Positions 7,635 to 17,769 of a stretch of 64,000 bases of DNA are shown piece by piece (position 1 is the first letter of the stretch; each line of letters begins with the position of its first letter). Position numbers and translations under genes: made by a program. This DNA comes from Pelagicoccus albus. Its GTDB lineage: Bacteria > Verrucomicrobiota > Verrucomicrobiia > Opitutales > Opitutaceae. Where the stretch lies: positions 372,001 to 436,000 of the forward strand of contig NZ_JACHVC010000006.1 of the NCBI RefSeq assembly GCF_014230145.1. The letters run 5' to 3'. Under the pieces are notes generated by a model that was not told the DNA's origin, searched no databases, and saw only the letters and a list, made by a program, of their open reading frames with translations.

Positions 7635-10337
7635 CTAATTTTTGGGGGCTGACACCAGGCTTTGGATCAGTTCAAGGAGCTTGCGGATCGAAAAGGGTTT
7701 GTCGACGTAGGCGTCCACCGCGATATCCCGGCATTCTGCGCTTTCTTGTTGGGGAAGCCCGGAAACGAGTATGGTCTTAATGTTCGGATACTGTTCGCGG
7801 AGTTTTTGGATCACAGTGCATCCCGAGGCTCCAGGCATCATAGAGTCTGTCAGCACGAGGTCTATTGTACCTTCGTATTCGGCGGCGAGCTTGATGGCCT
7901 CAGACCCGTTTGGGGCTACGATCAGTTTGTATCCACTTTGACCTAATCCCAACTCCAGAATCTCTCTCACTTCGTCCTGGTCTTCGGCTACTAGTAGGGT
8001 AGGAATGTCGCCCGAGGTGCCTGCTTCTGCGCTGGGCATCTGTTCGCGATGATCAGTGATCTCTTCGGGTTCAATCGCATCAGAAACCTCAGGGAAGTAG
8101 AATGCGAACTCTGTGCCTGCGCCGATCACGCTTTCCACCATGAGATGCCCTCCGTTACTTTGGATGATTCCATAGACAATAGAGAGGCCGAGCCCTGTCC
8201 CGGCTCCTCTCTTGGTGGTGAAGAAAGGTTCGAAAATTTTCTCCAGCAATTCCTGGTGAATGCCTTGTCCGCTATCCTTGACGGAGACTTTGGCGTATTT
8301 GCCGGGCTCGCATTGGCCTGTGATAAAAATTTCGCTACCGGTAAGTTCGACCATTTCGGTAGTGAGTTTGACTGAGCCATTGCGGTCGTTAATGGCCTCT
8401 TGACCGTTGACCACTAGATTCATGATGACCTGGTCGATTTGGTTGATATCGACCTTTACGTTACCTAGATCCGGATCGAGCTCGGAAGTGAAGTCAATCT
8501 CGCTGCTCAGAATGCGGCTCAGCATCGGCATCAGATTTCCAATCGTGGAATTGAGATTTGTGACGCTTGGTTTCTCGCTGCGTCCGCGACTGAAGGAGAG
8601 GAGGCGGCTGGTAAGTTTACTCGCCCGGTCGGTGATCTTCAGCATCTCGTTAGCGTAGACATGATCGCGTTTACTGAGGTCGCGGGAGTTGCAGAGGAGC
8701 TCGCAAAATCCACGTTGTCCGGCGAGTAGATTATTGAAATCGTGGGCAATGCCTCCTGCCAGTCTTCCTACGGCTTCCATCCGTTGGGCATGTCGGAGTT
8801 GTTCCTCGAGAAGGTGTTTCTCGGAAATGTCCCTAAGGGTCACGAACAGGGCCATCGATTCGCCGATTGGGGTGCGGCTTACGGTGAGCTCGACGGGTCG
8901 GATTTCACCCCGAGCGGTGGCGAACTCGCCTCGCTCGCTGCGTCCGCCCTCGCTTCGATCGACCAAGTCATTCAGGCGCCCAAGGCGGAATTTGGGGTTG
9001 TCCGGGAAAATGTCATCGAGACGTTGTCCGACGAGCCTGCCTGAGTCGAGGAGCTGTATGGCTGAGGAATTCGCTTCAATTATAACTCCGTCCCTTGGCG
9101 ATAGCAGCAGGAGGGCGTCTACCGAGTTGTCGAAAAGCGAGCGGAATTTTATCTCGTTTCGCAGAATGGCGCTCTGAGTCTTTTTCGATTCGGTGATGTC
9201 AGTCAGGAACGAAATGTAGCGAGTGGTCTGGCCGTTCTCGTCAAGGAGAGCTGTTCCATCGATGCTGACCCAGAATGGGACTCCGCCCTTCTTGTATTGA
9301 ATTATCTCGGCGTGGAATGCTTTCCCCTTGGACATCCGGTCGCGTATGTACTTCAGGGTGTCGGTTTCGGTTAGGGTCCCCCTCAGCATAGAATTTGGAT
9401 CCCTGCCGATGGATTCAGCCAAAGAATAACCAGTGCTCTCGGAAAAGGCGTCGTTGCACCAGCTGATGTATCCGTTTTTGTCGCACACAACGATTGCCAA
9501 GCGCACCTTGCGAGCGAGGTGGGCGAACAAATTCAAGTCGCCCATTTTATTTTGGGACTCGGTTTGCAAGCTGTGCATGCCAACCAGCAAGTTTGATTCG
9601 CGTCCGCCTGAAGAAGGGTTGCGTCGAGCTACGGTTTTTACGGAGATCTCCTTGCCGTTTGGAAGTGATATCCGATACCGGACCCGAGCTTGCACTTGTG
9701 CGTTCGCAGCAAGATTATTGAAAGCTTCCTTAACCCGATGTCGGTCAGACTCGATAACGCATTCGAGCCATTCCTCCAGCGTTTCGCTATGTCTGTCTCG
9801 TAAGGGATTGTCCTCGAAGTAGCTGAACTGCTTGGTGTTGGTATCTAGCGTCCATCCGATACTCTCGGTGGTCGGGGTCGCGTTGTCAGGAGTCTTGGTC
9901 GGACTGGCCAAGCGAGGCGTTATAGTCTCGGCAACGCATCGAATGGCAACTGAGCCCTCGGATAGATCCAGTCTTTCGAGGGTTAGGCAAAAAGCCTGTT
10001 TTTCTCCATCTGAATCGGTCTCGATTCGTGAAAATATCGGTCCGCTCGATTCGGAAGATTTGAGCAGGGATCGAAGTTGATGGCTTAGTTTTGCTCGCTG
10101 TTCTCGAGATAGTGAATTGCAGGCGGTAATTGGAAATCGGGGAGAGCGTGGCGAGTCCAATACCCTCCGTGCTCCATTGCGCAGGTCGATGATCTCCAAA
10201 TTTTCGTTTACCGTGAAGACTGGAGCCTCTGTGTCAGATTCCAGTCTGGCTATGGCGTTGCCAAGTTCGATTTGGAGTTTTGGGTAGACCTTTTCGGTGG
10301 TCTGTTCATTCGCCGTTCCGTGTTCGCTCTCTGACAT
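7635..10337 (-). CDS. Soluble multi-PAS hybrid sensor histidine kinase
   Basis: A 900-aa two-component sensor without membrane segments. In order: an N-terminal region (about 1-130) of uncertain fold; a PAS_3-like domain (about 150-260); a PAS/PAC domain (about 275-395: [27 protein letters not shown] ending in DITE); a third PAS (about 400-515); a HisKA segment with the phospho-accepting His in [13 protein letters not shown]; an HATPase domain with [17 protein letters not shown] and [11 protein letters not shown]; and a C-terminal receiver with phospho-acceptor in [10 protein letters not shown] and the conserved Lys in DKPF. The ATG at 10337 is used; the 50 codons upstream look non-coding. 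A cytoplasmic stimulus (redox, gas, ligand) is likely. No partner regulator is adjacent. Confidence 0.93.
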   Translation of the reverse strand: MSESEHGTANEQTTEKVYPKLQIELGNAIARLESDTEAPVFTVNENLEIIDLRNGARRVLDSPRSPRFPITACNSLSREQRAKLSHQLRSLLKSSESSGPIFSRIETDSDGEKQAFCLTLERLDLSEGSVAIRCVAETITPRLASPTKTPDNATPTTESIGWTLDTNTKQFSYFEDNPLRDRHSETLEEWLECVIESDRHRVKEAFNNLAANAQVQARVRYRISLPNGKEISVKTVARRNPSSGGRESNLLVGMHSLQTESQNKMGDLNLFAHLARKVRLAIVVCDKNGYISWCNDAFSESTGYSLAESIGRDPNSMLRGTLTETDTLKYIRDRMSKGKAFHAEIIQYKKGGVPFWVSIDGTALLDENGQTTRYISFLTDITESKKTQSAILRNEIKFRSLFDNSVDALLLLSPRDGVIIEANSSAIQLLDSGRLVGQRLDDIFPDNPKFRLGRLNDLVDRSEGGRSERGEFATARGEIRPVELTVSRTPIGESMALFVTLRDISEKHLLEEQLRHAQRMEAVGRLAGGIAHDFNNLLAGQRGFCELLCNSRDLSKRDHVYANEMLKITDRASKLTSRLLSFSRGRSEKPSVTNLNSTIGNLMPMLSRILSSEIDFTSELDPDLGNVKVDINQIDQVIMNLVVNGQEAINDRNGSVKLTTEMVELTGSEIFITGQCEPGKYAKVSVKDSGQGIHQELLEKIFEPFFTTKRGAGTGLGLSIVYGIIQSNGGHLMVESVIGAGTEFAFYFPEVSDAIEPEEITDHREQMPSAEAGTSGDIPTLLVAEDQDEVREILELGLGQSGYKLIVAPNGSEAIKLAAEYEGTIDLVLTDSMMPGASGCTVIQKLREQYPNIKTILVSGLPQQESAECRDIAVDAYVDKPFSIRKLLELIQSLVSAPKN

Positions 10338-10502
10338 CTTAAATTGGGTCTGGCCAAGCTTCGCGCTGGCGTTTCCACGTAAGTAACAGAAAGCAATAGG
10401 TTCCTGTCGACAAGGCGCTAGAGCAGTTTTATGAACATTTAATTCAACGTTTGCGCTTAATGGTATTAGATCCCATGAACTGCTCATCCGATCCCTGACG
10501 AA

Positions 10503-11639
10503 ATGATCCGTACCTACGACGAAAAGAATGCCTTGGAGCTGCTGAAAAGTCTCGTGGAGATCGACAGCGTAAATCCAGTCTACGGCGGACCGGGCGAGGG
10601 TGAGCTCGCTGATTTTGTCGAAAACTGGCTAGAGACGCGGGGGATCGCCAGCCATCGCCAGCCAGTGCTTCCGGGAAGAGACAATATCTATTGCCGGATT
10701 GGGCCGCGGGACGCACCGGCTTTGCTTTTGGAGGCGCACATGGATACGGTCGGTGTTGAAGGCTGGAAAACGGGAGACCCGCACGAGCTTCGCGTCGAAG
10801 GGAACCGTTTCTATGGGCGTGGTTCCTGTGATACGAAGGGAAGCCTCGCTTGTTTTCTCCTGACACTGGAGCGGTTTGCTCGTGAGCCGGAAAAGCTGAA
10901 CCGAGCGCTTGTTTTCGCTGCGTCAGTTGATGAAGAAAGCAAACAGATTGGGGCGGTCGAGTTGGCCAAGCTTTCAGAGTCGTTGAAAATCAAATGGGCG
11001 ATAACAGGCGAACCCACTCGCAGCGACGTGATTGCCCGCCATAAAGGCTTCGGACGCTACCTGGTTTCAGTTACTGGAAAAGCGGCTCACGCATCTACGC
11101 CAGATTTGGGTGAGAACGCAGTCTACAAGGGTGCCAGACTTTGCCAGAAGTTCGAAGAGCACGCCGCCGAGCTACGTTGCAAACCAGCCGATGGCGAAAT
11201 TGAACTGGGAACCCTAAATGTCGGCGCCATCAGAGGAGGAGTTGGCTTCAATATCGTACCGGATTTGTGCCAGATCGATTTGGATAGACGACTCGGTCGG
11301 TTCGAGTCTGCCGAAGCGGCTAGGGAGTCTCTTCAGCGAATTTGTTCCAGTGAGACCGGAGTTGGTTTCGAAGTATTTTTGGAGCGGCCACCTCTAAGAG
11401 GAGAGGATTCTGATCTACTCGTGAGCGACATGATCTCCGCCGCAAAACGTGTCGGGCACATGATCTCCGAGAGAGAAGTTCCCTACATGACCAATGCGGT
11501 AGCCTATGAATCTGTTGGGGTTCCAGCGCTGGTTTTTGGCCCCGGCGATATCGCGCAAGCTCATAAGTCTGATGAGTATATCGAAGCTGGAGAAGTGGTC
11601 CGTTCGGTAGAGATTCTGGAGTCGTTACTTCTGAGATAG
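10503..11639 (+). CDS. M20-family metallopeptidase/deacylase (ArgE/DapE/ACY1 type)
   Basis: A 378-aa cytoplasmic di-zinc hydrolase. Metal and catalytic residues are visible in order: EAHMDTV (His ligand and catalytic Asp), RGSCDTKG (bridging Asp), DEES (general-base Glu and ligand Glu), TGEPTRSD (ligand) and the C-terminal AQAHKSDEYI (His ligand). The insertion domain (about 180-290) carries GKAAHAS as in dimerising members. It could act on N-acetyl-ornithine, succinyl-diaminopimelate or another acyl-amino acid; context does not decide. It is divergent from the PAS hybrid kinase with 165 bases between starts. Confidence 0.9.
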   Translation: MIRTYDEKNALELLKSLVEIDSVNPVYGGPGEGELADFVENWLETRGIASHRQPVLPGRDNIYCRIGPRDAPALLLEAHMDTVGVEGWKTGDPHELRVEGNRFYGRGSCDTKGSLACFLLTLERFAREPEKLNRALVFAASVDEESKQIGAVELAKLSESLKIKWAITGEPTRSDVIARHKGFGRYLVSVTGKAAHASTPDLGENAVYKGARLCQKFEEHAAELRCKPADGEIELGTLNVGAIRGGVGFNIVPDLCQIDLDRRLGRFESAEAARESLQRICSSETGVGFEVFLERPPLRGEDSDLLVSDMISAAKRVGHMISEREVPYMTNAVAYESVGVPALVFGPGDIAQAHKSDEYIEAGEVVRSVEILESLLLR

Positions 11640-11765
11640 GGCGTACTTAGTTCTTTCAGTTCAGCGAGCGGCACAAAATGGGCGAGGCGAGGCTGATTTT
11701 TTGAAAGTTGGGAGGCGAGGAGACGATATACGATACTGCTCGTATTGTCTTCCCGTGTTTACTCC

Positions 11766-12284
11766 ATGATTTTCGGATTCATAATCATCGCTTGTATCGC
11801 CATCGGACTTGTCTTTTTGACTCTTCGGACCTCTTCGACCACCCAAACGGCAATTGTTGACGTGATCGGGGCCTTGGACGGTCGGACTGTGGAAGTTATG
11901 AACAACAAACACATGGAACGCGTCATCTTGGCTGGCATAGGGTTTCCTCCCGGAGACTCGCGTTCAGAGTCCGAATCCGCGGAGGTCGTGCAGGATGTCG
12001 TTGCGGGCAGGCGTCTCTACATGGAAGTTTTTAAGGAAGTCTCGGGATGTAAATACGTGACGCTTCGATCTTCAAATGGAGACTGCCTCAATACGATGAT
12101 GCTTCGCCGAGGTCTGGCCCGTTACGAGTCTGCAGGAGCTGGTTTCATCAGTGAGCTGGTAGAGGCTGAAAATGAAGCGCGAGCTTCTGGCGTTGGGGTT
12201 TGGGATAAGAACAGGGCTCTTTTCCGTCAGGTATCCGGAAACGAGGGGACGGAGAGTCCTGAAACGGTGTTGAAAGAAGATTAG
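11766..12284 (+). CDS. Membrane-anchored SNase-fold protein with degenerate active site
   Basis: A protein of 172 aa (179 if the in-frame TTG at 11745 is used). It has one N-terminal membrane helix (FGFIIIACIAIGLVFLTL) and then a staphylococcal-nuclease-like OB fold. The fold is recognised from IVDVIGALDGRTVEV, ERVILAGIGFPPGD, LNTMMLRRGLARY and EAENEARASGVGVWDKN. Key residues are missing. The family VRLAGIDAPE motif reads VILAGIGFPP (catalytic Arg and both acidic residues lost), and the DGDTV aspartate is Arg. I infer a non-catalytic periplasmic binding role, but cannot show it. It follows the M20 gene by 126 bases. Confidence 0.75.
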   Translation: MIFGFIIIACIAIGLVFLTLRTSSTTQTAIVDVIGALDGRTVEVMNNKHMERVILAGIGFPPGDSRSESESAEVVQDVVAGRRLYMEVFKEVSGCKYVTLRSSNGDCLNTMMLRRGLARYESAGAGFISELVEAENEARASGVGVWDKNRALFRQVSGNEGTESPETVLKED

Positions 12285-12327
12285 TCGGTCGTTTACCGAT
12301 TCATCCCGAGCAGCATAGCCACGAAAA

Positions 12328-12357
12328 AGCGGATCGCGCTTTGTTGGCGGATCCGCT
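12328..12357 (-). terminator. Terminator of the receiver/coiled-coil gene
   Basis: An 8-bp GC-rich stem (AGCGGATC / GATCCGCT) followed on the minus strand by TTTTTCG, 32 nt beyond the stop of the 12389-14056 gene. Confidence 0.7.
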
Positions 12358-12388
12358 GGGAAATTGGTAGAAGAGCTTTAGGTCTGGT

Positions 12389-14056
12389 CTAGAATGACGA
12401 CCTACGTCCGATTCGGAGTGGACCTCGCCCGGCTTTCTTTTCCATGTTGGGTTTTCCCCAACCTTCAGGTTTCTGTGGGTTTTCTGTAGATTGACTGGAT
12501 TCAGACCCCATGACAGGTGCTTCCTTGTGCTCATCCGTTTGTGGAGCGGCGATGGTACCGAAGGCTTCTTCCCTGTTGGGTTTAGGCAGGGTGTCTTCGG
12601 CGGCCATGGCTCCATTTACCTTGATGCTTCGTTCCATTTGGTTGAGGTACGCTTCCATCTTGCGGAGCTCGGCTTGCTTGCTTTGGAGATCCTGAACGTC
12701 CTCCTGGAAATTATTGCGAGCTTGTTCGAACTGGCGCATTTCCTCACGGAGGGTGGCTTGGTCGACCTTGAGTTTGAGTTGTTCCTCTTTGATCGTGTTC
12801 TGCATCTCGCGAAGGGTAATCTCCGCGTCGCGACGTTCGACCTGAATTTCTTTTTGGCTCTTTTGGTGGCTCTCCTCGAAGAGACGTTTTTCCAGTTCCA
12901 ATTGGTCTATGCGTTCTTGAAGCTTGTAGCGCTCAATTTCGACCAGCCGTTTCGCGTCTTCCAACTCCTCGACTTGAGGATTGCTGGCTCGTTCAGATGA
13001 TTGATCTCTGAGGTCAGAGAGTTCGCGATCACGCTGTTCGATGATAAAATCTTTTTCTGCAATGTTCTCTTTCGAATCCTGGACCTGTTCTTTGAGCAAA
13101 CGGATTTCCTCTTTTAGCTCTTCGGAACCATGACTATTCGCTTTCACGATTTGGATTTCGCGTTGCAGGTCTTGGATGGTGGCTTGAAGCTCTAGCCTTT
13201 GGGCGTTGGATCGAGCTCTTTCCTGCTCAAGCTCCTCATTGTCCACGGGCGAACCGCCCACAGCCTGGTTTGGGTTATCCTTTTGGGCTTCTTCAAATTC
13301 GATTTGTTGGGCTTCGAGTTCGGCGAGCTGGCTTTCGACCTCGAATTTCTGCTGGGATAGCTTGGCCGACATCTCCTTAAGCTTACGCTCGCGATCGTCG
13401 AGTTCGGCAGAACGTTGGGCGATTTCGGAATCGGTTGAAGCCATTCCGTTCTGGTTTTTCAATTCGTCCACGAGCACCCTTGCTTTGGCTAGGTTTGCAA
13501 GTGTCTCCGAGAGTTTGCCTGCTACTTCGTCGCGATCCTTGAGAGTATCCTCCAGCTTTTTCTCTAGCTTCTGAACTTCGGCAGATGAGACATGTTCAGT
13601 CGCCTGAGCTCCAGCTGCCGAAGCTTCGAGAAGGCGTTCCACCTCGAGAATGTCATCCCAGGTTACCTCGTCGTCGACCGATGGGTTATATTGATCTCTG
13701 AGAAAGCTGTTTGTAGCATCGATGATATCTCGGATGTTTCGGGAATCTTCGATTACTTCCGAAACGCCGGCCCTGATGCAGTTGATGATACAGTCGACGG
13801 TTTTTTCTTCTGCCAGGAATAGAATGGGGAGGTTGGGCTGAGTCTCTTTCAGATTTGCCACAAGGGAGAGTTCGCTCTGGTTCTCTACGAGTTCCTCATC
13901 GGTGATCGCCAAGTCAAATCTCTGATGTCGCGCCGCTTCGATTGCATCGCTGGCTGAGGTCTGCACAGAGATTTGATATCCCGAGCCTGCGAGAAGAAAT
14001 GACAGTGCTTTAGCGTTCTGCCTGTCGCCTCTTACGATGAGAATCTTCTTATTCAA
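12389..14056 (-). CDS. Receiver-like domain fused to a long coiled coil
   Basis: A 555-aa cytoplasmic protein. Residues 1-118 form a CheY-like receiver (KKILIVRGDRQNAKALSFLL; probable phospho-acceptor Asp53 in LAITDEE). It is degenerate: the acidic pair is reduced (RGD), the switch Ser/Thr is Ala (LFLAEE) and the usual KP lysine is not seen. Residues about 150-475 are near-continuous heptad-rich coiled coil (many EL, KL, QR, EE runs). The end is a Pro/Ser-rich linker and a basic tail, GPLRIGRRSSF. The start is a TTG with GGAAG eight bases upstream; no ATG fits. Domain order resembles scaffold or cytoskeletal regulators more than DNA-binding response regulators; role unknown. Confidence 0.82.
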   Translation of the reverse strand: MNKKILIVRGDRQNAKALSFLLAGSGYQISVQTSASDAIEAARHQRFDLAITDEELVENQSELSLVANLKETQPNLPILFLAEEKTVDCIINCIRAGVSEVIEDSRNIRDIIDATNSFLRDQYNPSVDDEVTWDDILEVERLLEASAAGAQATEHVSSAEVQKLEKKLEDTLKDRDEVAGKLSETLANLAKARVLVDELKNQNGMASTDSEIAQRSAELDDRERKLKEMSAKLSQQKFEVESQLAELEAQQIEFEEAQKDNPNQAVGGSPVDNEELEQERARSNAQRLELQATIQDLQREIQIVKANSHGSEELKEEIRLLKEQVQDSKENIAEKDFIIEQRDRELSDLRDQSSERASNPQVEELEDAKRLVEIERYKLQERIDQLELEKRLFEESHQKSQKEIQVERRDAEITLREMQNTIKEEQLKLKVDQATLREEMRQFEQARNNFQEDVQDLQSKQAELRKMEAYLNQMERSIKVNGAMAAEDTLPKPNREEAFGTIAAPQTDEHKEAPVMGSESSQSTENPQKPEGWGKPNMEKKAGRGPLRIGRRSSF

Positions 14057-14277
14057 AACTGGTCTTCCGGTTAGTGGTTCTGGTGTGGAAAGGATCGTGT
14101 CTTTTATCGGGAGAACGGGGTGGCAACTGTAGTCTTAACGGAAGATTTACTAGGTTTTGAATTGGCTTGGCTCATGCGGGATTAGGCAAACTGATGCTAA
14201 GATTTCTGCTTATAACTAGCTCCATATGGCCTTTCGGTTCCGGTTGCTGCAGAGACGATTTGGTATATCCTTGGTTC

Positions 14278-16092
14278 ATGAATGTACAATTAACCAATTC
14301 ACCGCTTACAGAGAACAAACCGCTCTTGAAATGGGTGGATAAAATGTCGGCTTTATGTGAGCCAGACGCGATCCATTGGTGCGATGGATCGCAGGATGAG
14401 TACGACTCCCTTTGCGAATCCATGGTGCTCTCGGGGACCTTCGTAAAGCTGAACGAAGAGAAGCGACCCAACAGCTATTACTGCCGCTCGGATCCTAGCG
14501 ATGTCGCTCGTGTTGAAGATCGAACTTTCATTTGCAGTAATAGCCCTGACGCTGCTGGTCCGACCAATAACTGGCATGATCCGATTGAGATGAAGAAGAA
14601 GCTCAAGAAGCTCTTCAAGGGCTGTATGCACGGTCGCACTATGTACATCATCCCCTTCAGCATGGGGCCGATTGGATCGCCTATCTCGCATATCGGTATT
14701 CAAATAACGGATTCGCCTTACGTGGTAGTGAACATGCGGATCATGACACGAATGGGTAAAGAGGTCCTCGACAACATGGATGGAAAGCGAGTCGTCCCCT
14801 GTATGCATTCTGTGGGAGCTCCCCTGGAGCTAGGAGACGTGGATGTGCCTTGGCCTTGCGAACCGGATCCTGCCAACAAATACATCGTTCATTTCCCTGA
14901 AGAGAGAGCCATCTGGTCTTATGGTAGTGGCTACGGAGGGAACGCTTTGCTGGGCAAAAAGTGTTTCGCCTTGCGGATCGCATCTTGTATGGCTCGAGAT
15001 CAAGGCTGGCTCGCAGAGCACATGCTAATCCTTGGCGTTGAGAATCCTGAGGGAGAAAAGACTTACGTGGCGGCGGCTTTCCCAAGCGCTTGCGGAAAGA
15101 CAAATTTCGCGATGATCATTCCGCCCAAGAGTTTCGAAGGCTGGAAGATTTGGACGGTAGGTGATGATATTGCGTGGCTCAAACCGGACGAGAATGGTCG
15201 CCTAAGAGCAATCAATCCTGAGGCCGGATTTTTTGGAGTCGCTCCGGGGACTTCCTACAAGACCAATCCCAATGCCATGGAATCGATCAAAGAAAATACG
15301 ATCTTTACCAATGTAGCCCTAACGGATGATGGCGATGTCTGGTGGGAAGGTATGGACGGCCCTGTTCCGGAAAGTTGCACTGATTGGCGAGGAAACCCTT
15401 GGACGCCAAATTCCGAGACTCCGGCAGCTCATCCTAACTCTCGCTTCACAGCTCCCGCTTCGCAGTGCCCGACGATCGATCCAGCATGGGAAGACCCAGC
15501 TGGAGTCGAGATAAGCGCCATCATTTTTGGGGGTCGCCGTATGACAACAATGCCTCTAGTCTATGAAGCCTTCAATTGGCTGGACGGAGTCTACATGGGG
15601 GCGACGATGGGATCTGAAATGACGGCGGCAGCTTTTGGCGCCATTGGAAAGGTAAGACGTGACCCGATGGCTATGCTGCCCTTTGCGGGCTATCATATGG
15701 GTGACTATTTCCGGCATTGGATTAAGATGCAGAGACGCATCAGCGATACTCCTAACATATTCCATGTGAATTGGTTCCGTAAGGATGAAGAGGGAAGGTT
15801 CATTTGGCCTGGCTTTAGTGAGAACATGAGAGTCTTGCGCTGGATCGTTGAACGCGCCCGTGGTAAGGCTAACGCAATGGAAACGCCTATTGGCTACGTG
15901 CCGCATTTTGCGGATGTAGATTGGCGGGGCCTCGATTTCCCTCGATCGGATTGGGAGCGCATCATGGAAGTCGACCGCGAAGCTTGGATGCGGGAACTTG
16001 CTATGCATGAGGAACTATTCCTCAAAGTTCACGACCACTTGCCGAAAGAGCTTATCTTCGAACGCGAACTGCTCGCCTGTAGACTATTCTAG
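14278..16092 (+). CDS. pckG: Phosphoenolpyruvate carboxykinase (GTP)
   Basis: Converts oxaloacetate and GTP to phosphoenolpyruvate, CO2 and GDP, the first committed gluconeogenic step. The 604-aa length fits the GTP class. Diagnostic motifs are the P-loop [12 protein letters not shown], the metal/oxaloacetate segments SMGPIGSP and [31 protein letters not shown] (the class-specific Cys lid region), GDDIAWL, and [16 protein letters not shown]. The ATG at 14278 gives [10 protein letters not shown]. The 37 upstream in-frame codons are open but look non-coding. It is convergent with the sigma factor gene, with a shared bidirectional terminator. Confidence 0.97.
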   Translation: MNVQLTNSPLTENKPLLKWVDKMSALCEPDAIHWCDGSQDEYDSLCESMVLSGTFVKLNEEKRPNSYYCRSDPSDVARVEDRTFICSNSPDAAGPTNNWHDPIEMKKKLKKLFKGCMHGRTMYIIPFSMGPIGSPISHIGIQITDSPYVVVNMRIMTRMGKEVLDNMDGKRVVPCMHSVGAPLELGDVDVPWPCEPDPANKYIVHFPEERAIWSYGSGYGGNALLGKKCFALRIASCMARDQGWLAEHMLILGVENPEGEKTYVAAAFPSACGKTNFAMIIPPKSFEGWKIWTVGDDIAWLKPDENGRLRAINPEAGFFGVAPGTSYKTNPNAMESIKENTIFTNVALTDDGDVWWEGMDGPVPESCTDWRGNPWTPNSETPAAHPNSRFTAPASQCPTIDPAWEDPAGVEISAIIFGGRRMTTMPLVYEAFNWLDGVYMGATMGSEMTAAAFGAIGKVRRDPMAMLPFAGYHMGDYFRHWIKMQRRISDTPNIFHVNWFRKDEEGRFIWPGFSENMRVLRWIVERARGKANAMETPIGYVPHFADVDWRGLDFPRSDWERIMEVDREAWMRELAMHEELFLKVHDHLPKELIFERELLACRLF

Positions 16093-16110
16093 CTTTCTTG
16101 CAGATAACAA

Positions 16111-16144
16111 AAAAGCCCCGCTGCCATTTCGGCGCGGGGCTTTT
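16111..16144. terminator. Bidirectional terminator between pckG and the sigma factor gene
   Basis: An 11-bp stem (AAAAGCCCCGC / GCGGGGCTTTT) with A/T runs on both sides, lying between two convergent genes. Confidence 0.88.
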
Positions 16145-16179
16145 GTTGAGCTAGTTAGTTAAAACAATATGAGTTTAAA

Positions 16180-17241
16180 TTACTGCCTCCCAGAGGTGGC
16201 CTCGTAGAATTCTCGGAAAACTTCCATGCGCTTCTTCTCGCGGTTTTCCTGCTCGATTTCCTCTGCGGAATGCTGCCGCTCCTTGCTGGCCATGATTTTC
16301 CGCATTTTTGAGAGAGCGATATTTTGTAGCTGGCGGACGCGTTCGCGGGTGATGCAAAACAGTTTGCCAACTTCCTCTAGTGTCAGAGGAGAATCTCCGT
16401 TTAAGCCAAAACGGAGTCTTATGATTTCAGCTTCACGGTCTTCAAGCCCTTCGATCATTTCAGTCAAATCGCCGCGAAGCGACTTTTCGTGGAGATTTTC
16501 GTAGGGAGTTTGAGCGTTATCGTCTCCTACGATTTCACCGAATTCAGTGCTATTTCCATCATCTCCGATCGGGGCGTTGAGGGAGGTGGGGCGGACACTC
16601 ACAGACTTGAGATGGGAAACCTTGTTGACTGGCATTTCCAGCATGTCGGCCAATTCTTGGTCTGTGGGCTCGCGTCCAAGCTCCTCAGTCAGGGCCATAG
16701 ACATCTTGCGCATGCGAGATATCTTGTCGACGAGGTGGACTGGTAGCCGGATGGTTTTGCTCTGATTGGCGAGTGCTCTTTTGATCGACTGTTTGATCCA
16801 CCAGGCAGCGTAGGTACTAAGTTTGCCGCCTTTTTCCGGGTCGAAACGCTCAACTGCCTTTATCAGGCCGATGTTTCCCTCGCTTATGAGGTCGAGAACG
16901 GGAAGGCCGAAGTCTTTGTAGTCGTGGGCGATTTTTACGACGAGTCGCAAGTTCGCCTTAATCATGAGGTCTCTTGCTGTTTTGTCGCCGTCTTGGATGC
17001 GGTGAGCTAGGATGACTTCCTGTGTAGGGGTGAGCAGGTCGATCTTTCCGATTTCCTGCAGGTAAGTTTTTATGCTGTTACGTTCGGTAGGCTCTGGTTT
17101 TTCGCTTGGGGCGGAATCTGCCGAGCGAAAATTCACTCGGACTGTGGCGCCCGGCTCGTCTTCATTGAATATCTTCAGTGCTGAGGTATTCGAGGCGAAG
17201 TCGGTATTTGGGGTGGTACGAATTAAGGCTTCTCTAGACAT
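16180..17241 (-). CDS. Sigma-70 family RNA polymerase sigma factor (RpoD/group 2)
   Basis: A 353-aa promoter-specificity subunit. It has region 1.2 (NSIKTYLQEIGKIDLLT), complete region 2 with the -10 recognition helix (GNIGLIKAVERFDPEKGGKLSTYAAWWIKQSIKRAL, written in parts), region 3 (LPVHLVDKISRMRK...LGREPTDQELA) and region 4 with the -35 helix-turn-helix (LTLEEVGKLFCITRERVRQL). It lacks the long region 1.1/non-conserved insert of a typical primary RpoD, so it may be either a compact primary factor or a group 2 alternative. ATG 17241 is used; an ATG 14 codons upstream is possible. A long AT-rich leader (17242-17769) precedes it. Confidence 0.93.
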   Translation of the reverse strand: MSREALIRTTPNTDFASNTSALKIFNEDEPGATVRVNFRSADSAPSEKPEPTERNSIKTYLQEIGKIDLLTPTQEVILAHRIQDGDKTARDLMIKANLRLVVKIAHDYKDFGLPVLDLISEGNIGLIKAVERFDPEKGGKLSTYAAWWIKQSIKRALANQSKTIRLPVHLVDKISRMRKMSMALTEELGREPTDQELADMLEMPVNKVSHLKSVSVRPTSLNAPIGDDGNSTEFGEIVGDDNAQTPYENLHEKSLRGDLTEMIEGLEDREAEIIRLRFGLNGDSPLTLEEVGKLFCITRERVRQLQNIALSKMRKIMASKERQHSAEEIEQENREKKRMEVFREFYEATSGRQ

Positions 17242-17595
17242 TATATTATTTTTTTGGGGGGTAGTGTGTGAGATCGATTCCAACTCGGGATTACCTTTTT
17301 AGTCTTCCGAACCTAAATATCAGTTTGGGGGATTGGCTCGTTTTACAATAGAGGCTCTCCTAAATCGTGCTTTCATTAGAATCCCTACAGTGCTTGGAGT
17401 ATAGCCTAAAATAGCGGTAGGGGACTATACCCAAGGCATTTTATTGAATATTTACAATTAGAATGCTTGAATTATAGAATTTTAAGAACATCTGCCGAAA
17501 AATGGAGAATATCGCGAATTTGTAGCCAGAATTCTAAATGGGAAAACCGAATATCTCCAAGTGGATGTCTGATTTCCAGAAGGTAGACTTTTAAA

Positions 17596-17636
17596 GTAGT
17601 TACAAACCCTTTCAAATAAAAAGGGTAAACAACTAC
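17596..17636. repeat. Nested inverted repeat in the sigma-factor leader region
   Basis: GTAGTT and CCCTTT are followed, in mirrored order, by AAAGGG and AACTAC. Two 6-bp arms are nested around a 7-nt centre, separated by 5-nt internal spacers. Could be an operator or an RNA hairpin. The GTAGTTAC element recurs in the terminator arm at 17710. Confidence 0.5.
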
Positions 17637-17705
17637 AAGGGTCACTCTGTTTTATGTGCGTTGGCGCTACCCGATTCAGAGTTCTGATTTTCTGAGCACA
17701 AAAAA

Positions 17706-17730
17706 GCAGGTAGTTACCCTAACTACCCGC
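17706..17730 (-). terminator. trpE terminator
   Basis: An 11-position stem with one mismatch (GCAGGTAGTTA / TAACTACCCGC) and CCC loop. On the minus strand it is followed by TTTTTTG, 40 nt after the trpE stop. Confidence 0.75.
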
Positions 17731-17769
17731 ACTAACCTGCCCTAGTCTTGAATTAGTACCGATGGAAGC

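Larger units (their letters stand above)
17242..17769. other. 528-base AT-rich non-coding gap with inverted repeats
   Basis: It lies between the trpE stop and the sigma factor start, both on the minus strand. No credible reading frame. It is more AT-rich than the neighbouring genes and must contain the sigma gene promoter, though I cannot fix a -10/-35 pair. It holds a nested inverted repeat (17596-17636) and the trpE terminator (17706-17730). A small RNA is possible but unproven. Confidence 0.7.

Noticed and set aside
12491-13574. Several plus-strand open frames within the coiled-coil gene
   Set aside because: Leu/Ser-rich antisense shadows of a coiled-coil coding sequence; no start signals.
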